A stretch of DNA of 64,000 nt from Deltaproteobacteria bacterium (GCA_021802775.1 JAJZRJ010000012.1:1-64000); one strand, 5' to 3'; shown: positions 32,963-42,080, numbered from the stretch's first letter. Translations and numbers: made by a program. Notes: generated by a model from the letters alone, not told the origin.

Positions 32963-34135
32963 TCAACCGTTTCCCGTGCCATTCGTCCACCCGACTTCCT
33001 GCCGGAGCCGGGGCCGCGTGGCGATGAGCGCAAAACCGACGACCACGAAGAGGAGCACCAGCAGGCCGTTGCCCAAGAACGAGGCACCGTAGGACCATTG
33101 CCGGTTCACCACCCCGGTGAGGACCGCGGCGCTGAAGGTGGCCAGGGCGCGGATGGCGTAGAGCACCCCGGAGTTGCCACCGAGCCTGCGGGAGGGGAAA
33201 AAGAGCGTGGTGAGCACCGAGAATTCCAGCAGGGCGATGGCGTCGCCCAGGGTATGAAGCAGGCGGATGACCAGCAGGCTCCGGAAATCATAGGCCAGGG
33301 CGGTCAATGCCTGGAAGAGCGCCGAGAGGCCGAGGCCGGCAAGGAAAAAGAGAAAGACCGTGCTCCGCTTGTCGTGCAGATGGCCGACAAAGGGCACCAC
33401 CGCCGCCATCCAGAGCCCGACCACGGCAAAGTAAAGGCCGATGCGCTCCGGGGTGAAGTGCAGGGTTTCACGCATCAGGAGCGAGATCGAGGTCTGCTCC
33501 ACCCCGAAATGGGTGCCCAGCAGGAAGATGCACACCATAAGCATAAGCGGTTTGAATTGACGCAGGTCGTCGCCGTAGTCGCGGAAGGCAAAGACCCGCA
33601 CCGCGTGGTCACGCAGCCCCAGGGCAACGATGAAGATCAGCAGGGCGCCGGCGCTGGCTGCCGGGAACAGCAGCCCGTCCTTGAGCAGGAAGCTGCCGGC
33701 CAATGGGCCGAGGCCAAAACCGAGATACGTGCTCAGATGATAGAGCGCCACCCGTCTCCCCCGCTGTTCCTGGCCGAACTGCTTGAGGTAAAGCGATTCG
33801 CTCACCACCACCAGGGCCGCGGCCCCCAGTCCGCCAACCAGCACCACCAGCAGGAGCCCGCTCAGGTTGACAACGCGGGGCAGCAACAGAAAGTAGAGGG
33901 AAAAACAGGCCGCGCCGGTGAGCAACGTCCGTTTCGGTGAAAAGAAGTCGGAAAAAAGCCCCATGGGCAGCATGAGCAGCATGGAGGCAAGGGCGAAAAC
34001 CCCGATGACCAGCCCCACGGCCACATCGTCAAACCCCTGCTGTTTGAGCAGGACCGGCAGATGGGCCAGCACCATCCAGTGCACGAAATAGATCAGGAAA
34101 CGGACAAGGACGGAGAGCGAGATCTGGCGATCCAT
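32963..34135 (-). CDS. major facilitator superfamily transporter
   Basis: A 390-residue inner-membrane protein with about 12 hydrophobic segments. The first begins SVLVRFLIYFVHWMVLAHLP; the loop LFSDFFSPKRTLL after segment 2 fits the MFS motif A (GxLxDrxGrr), and EQRGRRVALYHL lies between segments 4 and 5. It looks like an exporter, but no substrate can be assigned. I start at ATG 34135; the extra frame to 34312 overlaps the next gene's 3' end on the same strand. Confidence 0.82.
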   Translation of the reverse strand: MDRQISLSVLVRFLIYFVHWMVLAHLPVLLKQQGFDDVAVGLVIGVFALASMLLMLPMGLFSDFFSPKRTLLTGAACFSLYFLLLPRVVNLSGLLLVVLVGGLGAAALVVVSESLYLKQFGQEQRGRRVALYHLSTYLGFGLGPLAGSFLLKDGLLFPAASAGALLIFIVALGLRDHAVRVFAFRDYGDDLRQFKPLMLMVCIFLLGTHFGVEQTSISLLMRETLHFTPERIGLYFAVVGLWMAAVVPFVGHLHDKRSTVFLFFLAGLGLSALFQALTALAYDFRSLLVIRLLHTLGDAIALLEFSVLTTLFFPSRRLGGNSGVLYAIRALATFSAAVLTGVVNRQWSYGASFLGNGLLVLLFVVVGFALIATRPRLRQEVGWTNGTGNG

Positions 34136-34173
34136 GGAGGGCCTTTGGTGTGACGGCAAAAAAGCGGCGCGGA

Positions 34174-34446
34174 CTACTTCTTGAACAGGGCTTCGAGCTT
34201 GGCCCGGGCGTCGTCTGCCGGACCGCCGCTCGGCCCGGCGGCAGGCTGAAAGTACTCGCAGCGGTTGGCCTTTTCCTTGTCCCCTACCCGTTCGGCGTTC
34301 GGCTCCCGGCACTCGTTGCAGGCGCCGCGATCATAAAAACGGCACTGGACGCAGCCATGGAGATCCGCGCCGCAGTGCGGGCACTCGTCGCGAAAACCGA
34401 CCCGGCCGCTGATCGTCACCTCTTTCCGGCAGGCGTGGCACTGCAT
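34174..34446 (-). CDS. small double zinc-ribbon protein
   Basis: A 90-residue protein with three to four CxxC pairs: CHAC at the N-terminus, CPHC near residue 22, then CVQC, CNEC and a final Cys in NRCEYFQP. The two ribbons are followed by a flexible Gly/Pro segment and a helix (ARAKLEALFKK). It probably binds zinc and contacts nucleic acid or protein; no specific function is known to me. It lies four bases after the cobA-hemD stop and is likely in the same operon. Confidence 0.75.
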   Translation of the reverse strand: MQCHACRKEVTISGRVGFRDECPHCGADLHGCVQCRFYDRGACNECREPNAERVGDKEKANRCEYFQPAAGPSGGPADDARAKLEALFKK

Positions 34447-34450
34447 CGCG

Positions 34451-36019
34451 CTAAGCCCGCTTGGCGTAGTGGTCCAAAATGGCGTCCACCAATGCGGGGA
34501 TGGTGAAGGTTTTCGGCTGGATGTGAATGGTCAACCCTTTCTGGACCGCGGTCTTGGCGGTAATGGGCCCGATGGTCGCGATCTTGACGCCGTCAAGCAG
34601 CCGCTGCTGCTCCGCCTCGCCGGCACACTGAAGCATCTCCAGGAAATTGATGACCGTGGAAGAGCTGGTGAAGGTGATGAGGTCGATGGCCTTCTCCTCC
34701 AGCGCCTGCCGCACCTCGGCGTAATCGGCCGGCTGCACGTTGCGGTAGACCGGCACGGTGGTGACCGTGGCCCCGGCCTCGCTCAAGGTCTCGGGCAGCA
34801 CCTCGCGGGCTTTGGCTGCCCGCGGCAGCAGCACCTTCTTGCCGGGCATCCCTTCTTTGAGCAGCGCGGCAGCGAGCCCCTCGCCGGTAAACTCCTCGGG
34901 AACGAGGTCGGCACGGATGCCGTGGGCCTGCAGCACCTCGGCCGTGGCGGTGCCCACCACCCCGATCTTCGGCCCCTTGAGGTTCCGGGCGTCCAAGCCG
35001 AGTTCGGCCAGACGCTGGAAAAAAAACCTGGTGGCATTGATGCTGGTGAACAACAGCCAGTCGTAGTCACCTAGCCGGCGCAGTTCCTGGTCGAGTTCGG
35101 CCCAGGAATCCGGCGGCACCAGGGCGATGGTCGAGCCCTCCAGGCAGTTGGCGCCCAGGTCCTCCAGGCGATGCACCAGTTCGCTCGCCTGTTCCCGGGT
35201 GCGGGTCACCAGGATGCGCTTGCCAAAGAGCGGCCGTTTTTCATACCAGTTGATCTTGTCGCGCAAGGAGACCACCTCGCCCACCACGATCAGGGCCGGC
35301 GGCTTGATCTTTGCGGCCCGCACCCGGTCGGCGATGGTGGCCAGCGTTCCCTCCACCGACTGCTGCTCCGGGGTCGAGGCCCAGCGCACCACCACCACCG
35401 GGGTCTCGGGGCTGCGGCCGTTGGCCATGAGTTTCTCGGTGATGATCGGCAGGTTCTTGATCCCCATGTAGAAGACCAAAGTGCCGATGCCGGTGGCGAT
35501 CTTGTCCCAGGCGATATTGCTCGCCGCCTTGGTCGGGTCCTCGTGGCCGGTGATGAAGGCGACCGAGGCGGTGTACTGCCGATGGGTGATGGGCACGCCG
35601 GCGTAGGTGGCCGCCGCGGTGGCGGAAGTGACGCCCGGCACCACCTCATAGGCAATGCCGTGGTCCACCAGCACCTCGATCTCCTCGCCGCCGCGGCCGA
35701 AGATGAAGGGATCGCCACCCTTCAAACGCACCACGGTCTTGCCCTGCCTGGCGAAATCGACCAGCATCCGGTTGATCTCGTCCTGGGTGTGGGCATGGTG
35801 GACACCGCCCATCTTTCCCACGTAAACCAGCTCGGCATCCTTGGGCACCTGCTTGAGCAGCTTCTTGCTGGCCAGATAGTCGTAGACTACCACCTCGGCC
35901 CGCTGCAGAAGCTTCATCCCCTTGACCGTGATGAGTTCAGGGTCGCCGGGGCCGGCGCCGATGAGATAGACCTTGCCGGCACGAGGAGTCGGGGGAGGAT
36001 TGTGTGCTGTTTTCTTCAT
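34451..36019 (-). CDS. cobA-hemD: fused uroporphyrinogen-III methyltransferase / uroporphyrinogen-III synthase
   Basis: A two-domain protein. Residues about 10-260 are the S-adenosylmethionine uroporphyrinogen-III C-methyltransferase (KVYLIGAGPGDPELITVKGMKLL, VVYDYLAS, VVRLKGGDPFIFGRGGEE, VVPGVTSATAAATYAGVPITHR), which leads to precorrin-2. The rest is uroporphyrinogen-III synthase (RILVTRTREQASELVHRL, LLFTSINATRFFFQRL, ITFTSSSTVINFLEML). The fusion carries hydroxymethylbilane, made by HemC next door, to precorrin-2 for siroheme and, in sulfate reducers, heme by the siroheme route. Starts at 36046, 36028 and 36019 are all possible; none has a clear ribosome site. Confidence 0.94.
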   Translation of the reverse strand: MKKTAHNPPPTPRAGKVYLIGAGPGDPELITVKGMKLLQRAEVVVYDYLASKKLLKQVPKDAELVYVGKMGGVHHAHTQDEINRMLVDFARQGKTVVRLKGGDPFIFGRGGEEIEVLVDHGIAYEVVPGVTSATAAATYAGVPITHRQYTASVAFITGHEDPTKAASNIAWDKIATGIGTLVFYMGIKNLPIITEKLMANGRSPETPVVVVRWASTPEQQSVEGTLATIADRVRAAKIKPPALIVVGEVVSLRDKINWYEKRPLFGKRILVTRTREQASELVHRLEDLGANCLEGSTIALVPPDSWAELDQELRRLGDYDWLLFTSINATRFFFQRLAELGLDARNLKGPKIGVVGTATAEVLQAHGIRADLVPEEFTGEGLAAALLKEGMPGKKVLLPRAAKAREVLPETLSEAGATVTTVPVYRNVQPADYAEVRQALEEKAIDLITFTSSSTVINFLEMLQCAGEAEQQRLLDGVKIATIGPITAKTAVQKGLTIHIQPKTFTIPALVDAILDHYAKRA

Positions 36020-36094
36020 AACATCCATACATCCATCCAAAAACAAGCGACCCGGCTTGAATGCCGGGTTGTACCGCGCCTGATCCGGCGTGGC

Positions 36095-37030
36095 TTAGTG
36101 AATCTTGGAACCGTAGACCGCTTCGAGAATCTCGCGGCCGCCCATGGCTAAAAGTTCCTCCGCCAGGGTCCGGCCAATGGTAGCGGCGTCTTCGGGCCTG
36201 CTGGTCATCATTTTCTTGATGATCCGGCTGCCATCCACCGAGGCAATGAGGCCGGTCATGGTCAGTTCGTTGCCGCTCAAGGTGGCAAAACCGGCCAGCG
36301 GCACCTGACAGCCGCCCTCCAGCCGGTGGAGGTAGCTGCGCTCGGCCCGCACGCAGACCTCGGTGGCGTAATCCGCCATGAAGGAAAGCCCGGCGAGCAG
36401 TTCGCTGTCCGCCTTGCGCAGCTCGATGCCCACCGCGCCCTGGGCCACGGCCGGCAGCATCTCCTCGGCGGTGAAATAGCAGGTGGCGCGGTCGCTCATT
36501 TTCAGACGATTGAGGCCGGCGGCCGCCAGGATGATGGCATCGTACCGCCCTTCGTCGAGCTTGCGCAGCCGGGTGTCGAGGTTGCCGCGCAGGTCCTCGA
36601 TGACGAGGTCGGGCCGCAGGGCCGCGATCTGCGCCTTGCGCCGCAGGCTGCTGGTGCCGACCCTGGCGCCGGCCGGCATCCCGGCGAGATTGGCGTATTT
36701 CCCGGAGATGAAGGCGTCGTACGGATTTTCCCGCTTGGTGACGATGCCGATGTGGAGTTCCGCGGGCAATTCGGAGGGCACGTCCTTCATGCTGTGCACC
36801 GCGATATCGACCTCGCGGGAGAGCAGGGCCTCCTCGATCTCTTTGACGAAGAGCCCCTTGCCGCCCACCATGGCCAGTGGTACGTCGAGGATCTTGTCGC
36901 CCCTGGTGACGATCTTCACCAGCTCCACCGTGGTACCGGGGTGCTGCGCCTCGATAAGCCCCTTGATCCAGTTCGATTGCGTCAGGGCGAGCAGGCTGCC
37001 GCGGGTGCCGATCTTGATGAGTTTCTGCAT
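36095..37030 (-). CDS. hemC: hydroxymethylbilane synthase
   Basis: Polymerises four porphobilinogens to hydroxymethylbilane. The 311-residue protein has IKIGTRGSLLALTQSNWIK, the active-site loop residues in AVHSMKDVPSELP, GTSSLRRKAQIAALRPDL, IEDLRGNLDTRLRKLDEG, ILAAAGLNRL and the dipyrromethane-cofactor Cys in RLEGGCQVPLAGFA. The size is normal for HemC. Start at ATG 37030 (MQKLIK). It lies upstream of cobA-hemD in the same orientation. Confidence 0.96.
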   Translation of the reverse strand: MQKLIKIGTRGSLLALTQSNWIKGLIEAQHPGTTVELVKIVTRGDKILDVPLAMVGGKGLFVKEIEEALLSREVDIAVHSMKDVPSELPAELHIGIVTKRENPYDAFISGKYANLAGMPAGARVGTSSLRRKAQIAALRPDLVIEDLRGNLDTRLRKLDEGRYDAIILAAAGLNRLKMSDRATCYFTAEEMLPAVAQGAVGIELRKADSELLAGLSFMADYATEVCVRAERSYLHRLEGGCQVPLAGFATLSGNELTMTGLIASVDGSRIIKKMMTSRPEDAATIGRTLAEELLAMGGREILEAVYGSKIH

Positions 37031-37114
37031 GGATATTCCTTCCAACCCTCTCTGGCCTGTGAAATTCCTTGAAGGCGTCAGCCGAACGCCCGCGGTTGCG
37101 TGTTTTTTTTCCGA

Positions 37115-37330
37115 TCAACGACAGGTGCGGCAACTGCGGCCCGTGCATCCCGCGCACTTGGAGCCGCCACCTTCCGCCCCCCCTCCGCCACCGGTGCGGG
37201 CGGCAAAGGTGGACATCTGCTTCACGAGCTCCGTGCTCCGGCATTTGGGGCAGACCGGCTGACCGCCGCCCATCACCAGCGCCTCGAAGGCATGGCCGCA
37301 TTTTCCGCAGACAAAATCATAGAGTGGCAT
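37115..37330 (-). CDS. FmdB-type zinc-ribbon regulatory protein
   Basis: A 71-residue protein starting MPLYDFVCGKCGHAFEAL with a second pair at VCPKCRSTEL, the FmdB/CxxC_CxxC_SSSS zinc ribbon. The C-terminus is a Gly-rich stretch followed by CAGCTGRSCRTCR with four Cys in 13 residues, a common end in these proteins. The function is unknown; the family name comes from a putative regulator of formamidase. I start at ATG 37330. Confidence 0.85.
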   Translation of the reverse strand: MPLYDFVCGKCGHAFEALVMGGGQPVCPKCRSTELVKQMSTFAARTGGGGGAEGGGSKCAGCTGRSCRTCR

Positions 37331-37402
37331 GGGACCGACTCCGCTCCTTATTCTGTTTTTGCGCGTATTTTCAAGACAACACTCCACCAGCAGCCGGGCG
37401 GA

Positions 37403-38353
37403 TCAGCCATTGGCGATGCGATCAACCAAGGCGGCGGCCAAGAGCGGGATCATCAGCTCGTGATGGCCGGTGATGTTGTACCCTTTGCCGCCGCTCATGG
37501 TCGGCCGGTTGACCACGTTGGTCATCGGCCGGTAGTGGCGGATGAAGTCGAAGTTGGCCGTGACGAACCGTTCCACCTTATGCCCCAGGTTGCGCACCAC
37601 GGTGATCGCCTTCAGAAAGACCTCGGGCAGCAACACGGCCGAGCCGAGATTCAGGTACGCCCCGCCCTCGAGGTCGGCAACCATGGCGCAGAAGAGACGG
37701 AAGTCGTCGTGGCTGGTCTGGCCGATGGCCGCACCGCTGGCCGAGGGATGGATGTGGATGATGTCGGTGCCGATGGCCACATGTACGGTGAGCGGGATAT
37801 CGAGCCTCCGGGCAGTGGCGAGTAGGCTGACGTGGTTATTGGGGAAGTTCCTGGCCAGCAGGTAGTCGCCCAGGGCCGCGCCGAGGCCCAAGCCTTTGGC
37901 CGCGCCCTGATTGATGGCGGCGTTGATCTCCTCGCCAGTCTCCTTGGCCGCGCCAAAGGCCCCGGCGCCGAGCACCTGTTCCACCTCCTCGGAGGTGCGG
38001 CCCACCATGGCGACCTCGGTGTCGTGGACAATGCCGGCGCCGTTTAAGGCAAGCCCGGTGATAATGCCACGCTCCATGAGGTCGATCAGGATCGGATTGA
38101 GCCCCACCTTGATGACATGGGCGCCCATGCCGACCACGATGGGCCGGCCCGCCTTGTGGATGGCGGCAAGGCGTGCGACCAGTTCCGGGAAATCCACCCC
38201 GAGAAACTGCTGCGGCAGGGCCGCGAGATAATCGCCAATGGTGGCGCCCGGCCTAAGCGGCCTGGCAAAATTATCCACCGTCACCTTGCTGTGGCGGCCG
38301 TGGAGGGAGTAGGTGTGGAGTTCGGAAAAATCGAGCGGGGTGTATCTGTTCAT
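37403..38353 (-). CDS. deoxyhypusine-synthase-like protein of unknown function
   Basis: A 316-residue soluble protein. Segments such as GRPIVVGMGAHVIKVGLNPI, GLALNGAGIVHDTEVAMVG, VAIGTDIIHIHPSASGAAIG, FRLFCAMVADLEGGAYLNLGSAVLLPEVFLKA and NRPTMSGGKGYNITGHHELM suggest a Rossmann-type NAD-binding protein related to the deoxyhypusine synthase superfamily. Deoxyhypusine itself is not expected on bacterial EF-P, so the real substrate is unknown. It lies between gmhA and fmdB in an operon-like array (9 bases from gmhA). The superfamily assignment is from memory of motif style and needs a profile search. Confidence 0.5.
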   Translation of the reverse strand: MNRYTPLDFSELHTYSLHGRHSKVTVDNFARPLRPGATIGDYLAALPQQFLGVDFPELVARLAAIHKAGRPIVVGMGAHVIKVGLNPILIDLMERGIITGLALNGAGIVHDTEVAMVGRTSEEVEQVLGAGAFGAAKETGEEINAAINQGAAKGLGLGAALGDYLLARNFPNNHVSLLATARRLDIPLTVHVAIGTDIIHIHPSASGAAIGQTSHDDFRLFCAMVADLEGGAYLNLGSAVLLPEVFLKAITVVRNLGHKVERFVTANFDFIRHYRPMTNVVNRPTMSGGKGYNITGHHELMIPLLAAALVDRIANG

Positions 38354-38362
38354 TCCCTCTCC

Positions 38363-38956
38363 TTATGCCGCGCCCTGGCCGAAGAGCACCTCGTCCACCA
38401 ATTGGCAGAGCAGGTGCTCCACCCAGAGGTGGGTCTCCTGGATGGCCGGGGTTTTGCCGGAGGGCACGTTCAAGGTCAGTTCCGCCACCGTGAGCAGCTT
38501 GCCGCCGCTGCCGCCGGTGAGCGCCGCGGTGCGCAGCCCCATCCCCTTGGCCTCCTCGATGGCCTTGAGCACGTTCGGCGAGTTGCCGCTGGTGGAGATT
38601 CCCAGGGCCACATCACCCGGCTGCCCCAGGGCCTGTATCTGCTTGAGGAAGATATCGTCAAAGGAAAAATCATTGCCAATGCTGGTAAGGATCGAACTGT
38701 CGGTGGTCAGCGCGATGGCGGGCAAGGGCCTGCGGTTGATGAGGAAGCGGTTGACGAACTCCGCGGCCATGTGCTGGGCGTCTGCCGCGCTGCCGCCGTT
38801 GCCGAAGATCATGATCTTCTTGCCGCTGCGGATGGCCTCCACCATCCAGCCGACCAGGGTCTTGATCGCAGCCCGCTCGCGGCTGGCAAAGGCCTCTTTG
38901 GCGGCCAGGGATTCCTTGAGACTTTCGTCGATGATCTGGTCCATGTCGAATGCCAT
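38363..38956 (-). CDS. gmhA: phosphoheptose isomerase
   Basis: SIS-domain isomerase: sedoheptulose-7-phosphate to D-glycero-D-manno-heptose-7-phosphate, the first step to LPS inner-core heptose. The 197-residue protein has KIMIFGNGGSAADAQHMAAEFVNRFLINR, ALTTDSSILTSIGNDFSFDDIF, ALGISTSGNSPNVLKAIEEAK, and QETHLWVEHLLCQLVDE with the catalytic His. It matches GmhA along its full length and fits with lpxB elsewhere in the window. Confidence 0.94.
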   Translation of the reverse strand: MAFDMDQIIDESLKESLAAKEAFASRERAAIKTLVGWMVEAIRSGKKIMIFGNGGSAADAQHMAAEFVNRFLINRRPLPAIALTTDSSILTSIGNDFSFDDIFLKQIQALGQPGDVALGISTSGNSPNVLKAIEEAKGMGLRTAALTGGSGGKLLTVAELTLNVPSGKTPAIQETHLWVEHLLCQLVDEVLFGQGAA

Positions 38957-39008
38957 CTGCTTCCTCCTGCGTAATTGCCAGGAACCTTAGTCAGGACGGG
39001 AAGTTTTG

Positions 39009-39665
39009 TCAACGAGAAGGGGGCGGGAGTTTTTTTTCCGGCACCAGCCAGAGAAGTGGCGGTAGTTCCTCGATCTGACGCCGGGTAGCCTCCCAGTCGC
39101 CACTGTTGTCGATCACCCGGTCTGCAAGCCGGACCTTCTCGGCAAGCGGCATCTGGGCGGCCACCGCCTGTTCGGCGGCCTGCCGGCTCACCCCATCCCG
39201 CTGCATCAACCGCGCGATACATATCTCCGGCTCGGCCGTGACCACCACCACCTGCCGGTAGTCCGCCTGCCAACCGGCCTCGAAGAGCAAGGGCACCTCG
39301 ACTACCAGCCGGCTGTACCGCCGGCCTACCAGCCACGCCTCGGCCTGGTGGTGCATGGCCGCTCGGGCCAAGGGATGGATCAGGGCATCCACTCGCGCCC
39401 GTAGCGCGGCATCGGCAAAGAGACGCTCACGGAGAAGCGGGCGGTCCAATTCCCTGTCCGGCCGGAAAAAGACCGGGTCGATCCCCTCTCGCAAGGCCAG
39501 CCAGCCAGCCTCATCCGGCCGCAGCAGTTCCCGGCAGACCGCGTCGGCGTCCAGGCGTCCCGCGCCGCTTAATTCGGCCAGATAGGCGGCTACCCGACTC
39601 TTGCCGGTAGCGATACCGCCGGTCACGGCTATCGAGGCATGCCGCACCAAGGGAGAAATATTCAT
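39009..39665 (-). CDS. coaE: dephospho-CoA kinase
   Basis: Last step of coenzyme A synthesis. The 218-residue protein has the P-loop VTGGIATGKSRVA (canonical CoaE usually reads GGIGSGKS), LDADAVCRELL, the HPLARAAM motif, VVEVPLLFEAGWQ, and QRDGVSRQAAEQAVAAQMPLAEK followed by DRVIDNSGDWE. The start codon overlaps the end of the upstream pseudouridine synthase gene (ATGA), so both are coupled. Confidence 0.93.
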   Translation of the reverse strand: MNISPLVRHASIAVTGGIATGKSRVAAYLAELSGAGRLDADAVCRELLRPDEAGWLALREGIDPVFFRPDRELDRPLLRERLFADAALRARVDALIHPLARAAMHHQAEAWLVGRRYSRLVVEVPLLFEAGWQADYRQVVVVTAEPEICIARLMQRDGVSRQAAEQAVAAQMPLAEKVRLADRVIDNSGDWEATRRQIEELPPLLWLVPEKKLPPPSR

Positions 39666-40633
39666 GCGCAGTCACCCTCCATTGCCCCGGTGCGCAGGCG
39701 GGCAAGCGCCGCCTCGATATCGGGCCAGAGCGGGGCGGTAAATTCCATGGGGTTGCCGGTCAAGGGGTGGCGGAATCCAAGGTGCGAGGCATGGAGGCAC
39801 TGCCGGCTGATGCCAAAACTGGCGACGCGGCGCGACTTGCCGCCATAAACCGGATCCCCTGCCACCGGATGGCCAAGGGCCGCCATGTGGACCCGGATCT
39901 GATGGGTACGGCCGGTCTCCAACCGCACCTGCACCAAGCTGAATCCGGCGGCAAAGCGTTCCCGCACCTGCCAATGGGTGACGGCCGGCCGCCCCCCATC
40001 CTGCCGCACCGCCATCTTCTTGCGATGCACCGGATGGCGGCCGATGGGGAGATCGACGGTGCCGGCCGACTTGGCTGGCACTCCGACCAGCAGCGCATGG
40101 TAGATCTTGGTGATCTCCTTACCCTTGAACTGCGCCACCAATCGATGATGGGCCAGATCGTTCTTGGCCACCACCATGCAGCCCGAGGTGTCCTTGTCGA
40201 GGCGGTGCACGATTCCCGGCCGCAGTTCCCCGCTGATTCCGGAAAGGTCGCGGCAGTGATGGAGCAAACCATGAACCAGGGTGCCTTCGGCGTGGCCACA
40301 GGCGGGGTGCACCACCACGCCGGGCGGCTTCGACAGCACCACGATGGCGTCATCCTCGTAGAGCACCAGGAAAGGAACCTCCTGGGCGGTGAGCACCGTT
40401 TCCTTGAGCGGCGGCAGGGTAACGGTCACCTCCTCGCCGTCGCGCACCAGATAGCCGGCCTTGCGGCTGGAGGCATCGACCAGGACGCACCCTTCCCGAA
40501 TCAGGCCCTGCAAACGGCTCCGGGTGATCTCTTCCTGCGCCAGGGCCTCGGCCAGAAAACGGTCGAGCCGCTGCCCCGCGGCCTCGCCGGCCACCGGAAA
40601 CGTGAACTGCCGCGCAGGAGCGATGATATCCAT
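39662..40633 (-). CDS. rluD: RluD-family pseudouridine synthase
   Basis: Makes pseudouridines in 23S rRNA; RluD modifies helix 69. The 323-residue protein has an N-terminal S4 domain (QRLDRFLAEALAQEEITRSRLQGLI), then LYEDDAIVVLSKPPGVVVHP, the catalytic GIVHRLDKDTSGCMVVAKND, and RLETGRTHQIRVHMAALGHPVAGDPVYGG. It is of the RluA/C/D group; D is the likeliest from the S4 domain and the VHPA context. I start at ATG 40633 (MDIIAPARQF), although no strong ribosome site precedes it; GTG 40726 is the longer option. Confidence 0.92.
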   Translation of the reverse strand: MDIIAPARQFTFPVAGEAAGQRLDRFLAEALAQEEITRSRLQGLIREGCVLVDASSRKAGYLVRDGEEVTVTLPPLKETVLTAQEVPFLVLYEDDAIVVLSKPPGVVVHPACGHAEGTLVHGLLHHCRDLSGISGELRPGIVHRLDKDTSGCMVVAKNDLAHHRLVAQFKGKEITKIYHALLVGVPAKSAGTVDLPIGRHPVHRKKMAVRQDGGRPAVTHWQVRERFAAGFSLVQVRLETGRTHQIRVHMAALGHPVAGDPVYGGKSRRVASFGISRQCLHASHLGFRHPLTGNPMEFTAPLWPDIEAALARLRTGAMEGDCA

Positions 40634-40743
40634 AACGGGTGTCAGGGGGAGAGAAACGACCAGCCCCCGTGGCGTAGCGGTTCGGGATGGTTGGTCCGCA
40701 GTTGGCCGTGGTACGACCAGGGTCACAACGGGAATCCGAAAAA

Positions 40744-41244
40744 TCAGGCGAACATCCGCTCGATATGCTGTTCCACCTTCTCCTCGGCAACATCCTTGGC
40801 CAGGGCAATCTCCTTGACCAAGAGGCTCTTGGCGGTATCCATCATCTTGCGCTCGCCAAAGGAGAGATCCTTGTCCACCCGCAGCAGGAAGAGGTCGCGG
40901 AGCACGGCGGCAATCTCATAGACTGACCCGGTCTTGATCTTCTCCATGTATTCGCGGTAGCGCTGATTCCACGGCTGCGACTCGATGGCGATCTCGCGGT
41001 CACCCAGGATATCGTAGACCTTCTTGACCTCGCGGGCGGTGATGATGCCACGGAGCCCGACGTTACGCGAGGAACTGGTGGGAATCATAATCGTCATGTT
41101 GGAATCGATGATGCGCATCACATAAAACGCCTGTTCCCGTTCCCCGACCATGCGCTGCTCAATGGCCTCGATCTGCCCAACACCATGCGCCGGATAGACG
41201 GCCATATCACCAACACTGAAGTTCTTCACGACCTTTTTGCCCAT
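40744..41244 (-). CDS. carD: CarD-family transcriptional regulator
   Basis: RNA-polymerase-binding regulator that stabilises open promoter complexes, notably at rRNA promoters. The 166-residue protein has the N-terminal RNAP-interaction domain (FSVGDMAVYPAHGVGQIEAIEQR, YVMRIIDSNMTIMIPTSSSRNVGLRGII) and the helical DNA-binding C-domain (WNQRYREYMEKIKTGSVYEIAAVLRDLF, LSFGERKMMDTAKSLLVKEIALAK). ATG 41244 has GGAGGTGGAG upstream. The gap upstream to pth is about 185 AT-rich bases and may hold its promoter. Confidence 0.95.
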   Translation of the reverse strand: MGKKVVKNFSVGDMAVYPAHGVGQIEAIEQRMVGEREQAFYVMRIIDSNMTIMIPTSSSRNVGLRGIITAREVKKVYDILGDREIAIESQPWNQRYREYMEKIKTGSVYEIAAVLRDLFLLRVDKDLSFGERKMMDTAKSLLVKEIALAKDVAEEKVEQHIERMFA

Positions 41245-41429
41245 GTGCTCCACCTCCAACTGACGTCTACGTGCGAAGCTAGCCTGAAAACGCGAAAAAA
41301 GAAGACGCAATATACCACATTTTTCGTTTTAATCAAACACCGTCGTAATTAAAGGGAAATCTGTGGCAATAACAGAACGTTCTCGACCCGCCGGAGAAAA
41401 AGCGGAACCGGAACAATGCCAGAGGAAGG

Positions 41430-41999
41430 TCAGCGGGGTTCGGTATTGATCGCGTTCATCGCCGCGGGCACGCCGTCGGTCAGGATGCGTTCGACCGCTT
41501 CCTCGATGCGCGTATACAAGGCCGGCAGCTCGCGCTGTTCATCGCCGCTGAAGCGGGACAACACGTAATCGCTCGCCGTGGTCGCCTCGGACGGCCGCCC
41601 TACTCCCACCCGAATCCGGGGAAAATCCTTGGTGCCGAGGTGGTCGATGATGGACTTGATGCCGTTGTGACCGCCAGCGCCGCGATTGGCCACCAGCTTG
41701 AGTCGCCCGAAGGAGAGGTCGAGATCGTCGTGGATCACCACCACCCTGCCCGGCTCCAGGTCGTAGAAACGAACCACCTGGCCGACGGCGTTACCGCTCA
41801 GGTTCATGTAGGTCATGGGCTTACAGAGGACCACCGGCCTGCCCCACAGGGCACCCTTGGCAATATCGGCCTGCCATTTGGATCCCTTCAGGGTCAGCCC
41901 ATGCCGGCCGGCGAGGTAGTCGAGAAAGAGAAAGCCGATGTTATGCCGGGTCATGGCATACTCACTACCCGGATTTCCCAACCCGACGAGCGTAAACAC
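41430..41999 (-). CDS. pth: peptidyl-tRNA hydrolase
   Basis: Releases peptides from stalled peptidyl-tRNA. The 189-residue protein reads VFTLVGLGNPGSEYAMTRHNIGFLFLDYLA at the N-terminus (catalytic His in RHNIGF), KPMTYMNLSGNAVGQVV, VVIHDDLDLSFGRLKL and RGAGGHNGIKSI. The start is GTG 41999 with GGGAG seven bases upstream; the frame extension to 42125 crosses a terminator hairpin and is rejected. It follows rplY as in many bacteria. Confidence 0.95.
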   Translation of the reverse strand: MFTLVGLGNPGSEYAMTRHNIGFLFLDYLAGRHGLTLKGSKWQADIAKGALWGRPVVLCKPMTYMNLSGNAVGQVVRFYDLEPGRVVVIHDDLDLSFGRLKLVANRGAGGHNGIKSIIDHLGTKDFPRIRVGVGRPSEATTASDYVLSRFSGDEQRELPALYTRIEEAVERILTDGVPAAMNAINTEPR

Positions 42000-42041
42000 G
42001 ATATCTCTCCCTGGCAAAAGAACCCGGACCAGCGGCCTCAA

Positions 42042-42080
42042 CAAAAAAGAAAAGCCGAAAAGGAACCCCTTTCCGGCTTT
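42042..42080 (-). terminator. intrinsic terminator between rplY and pth
   Basis: On the minus strand, AAAGCCGGAAAGG-GGTT-CCTTTTCGGCTTT (13-base stem with one G-U pair) is followed by TTCTTTTTTG. It sits between the rplY stop and the pth start, so it may let rplY be made in excess of pth. Confidence 0.85.
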
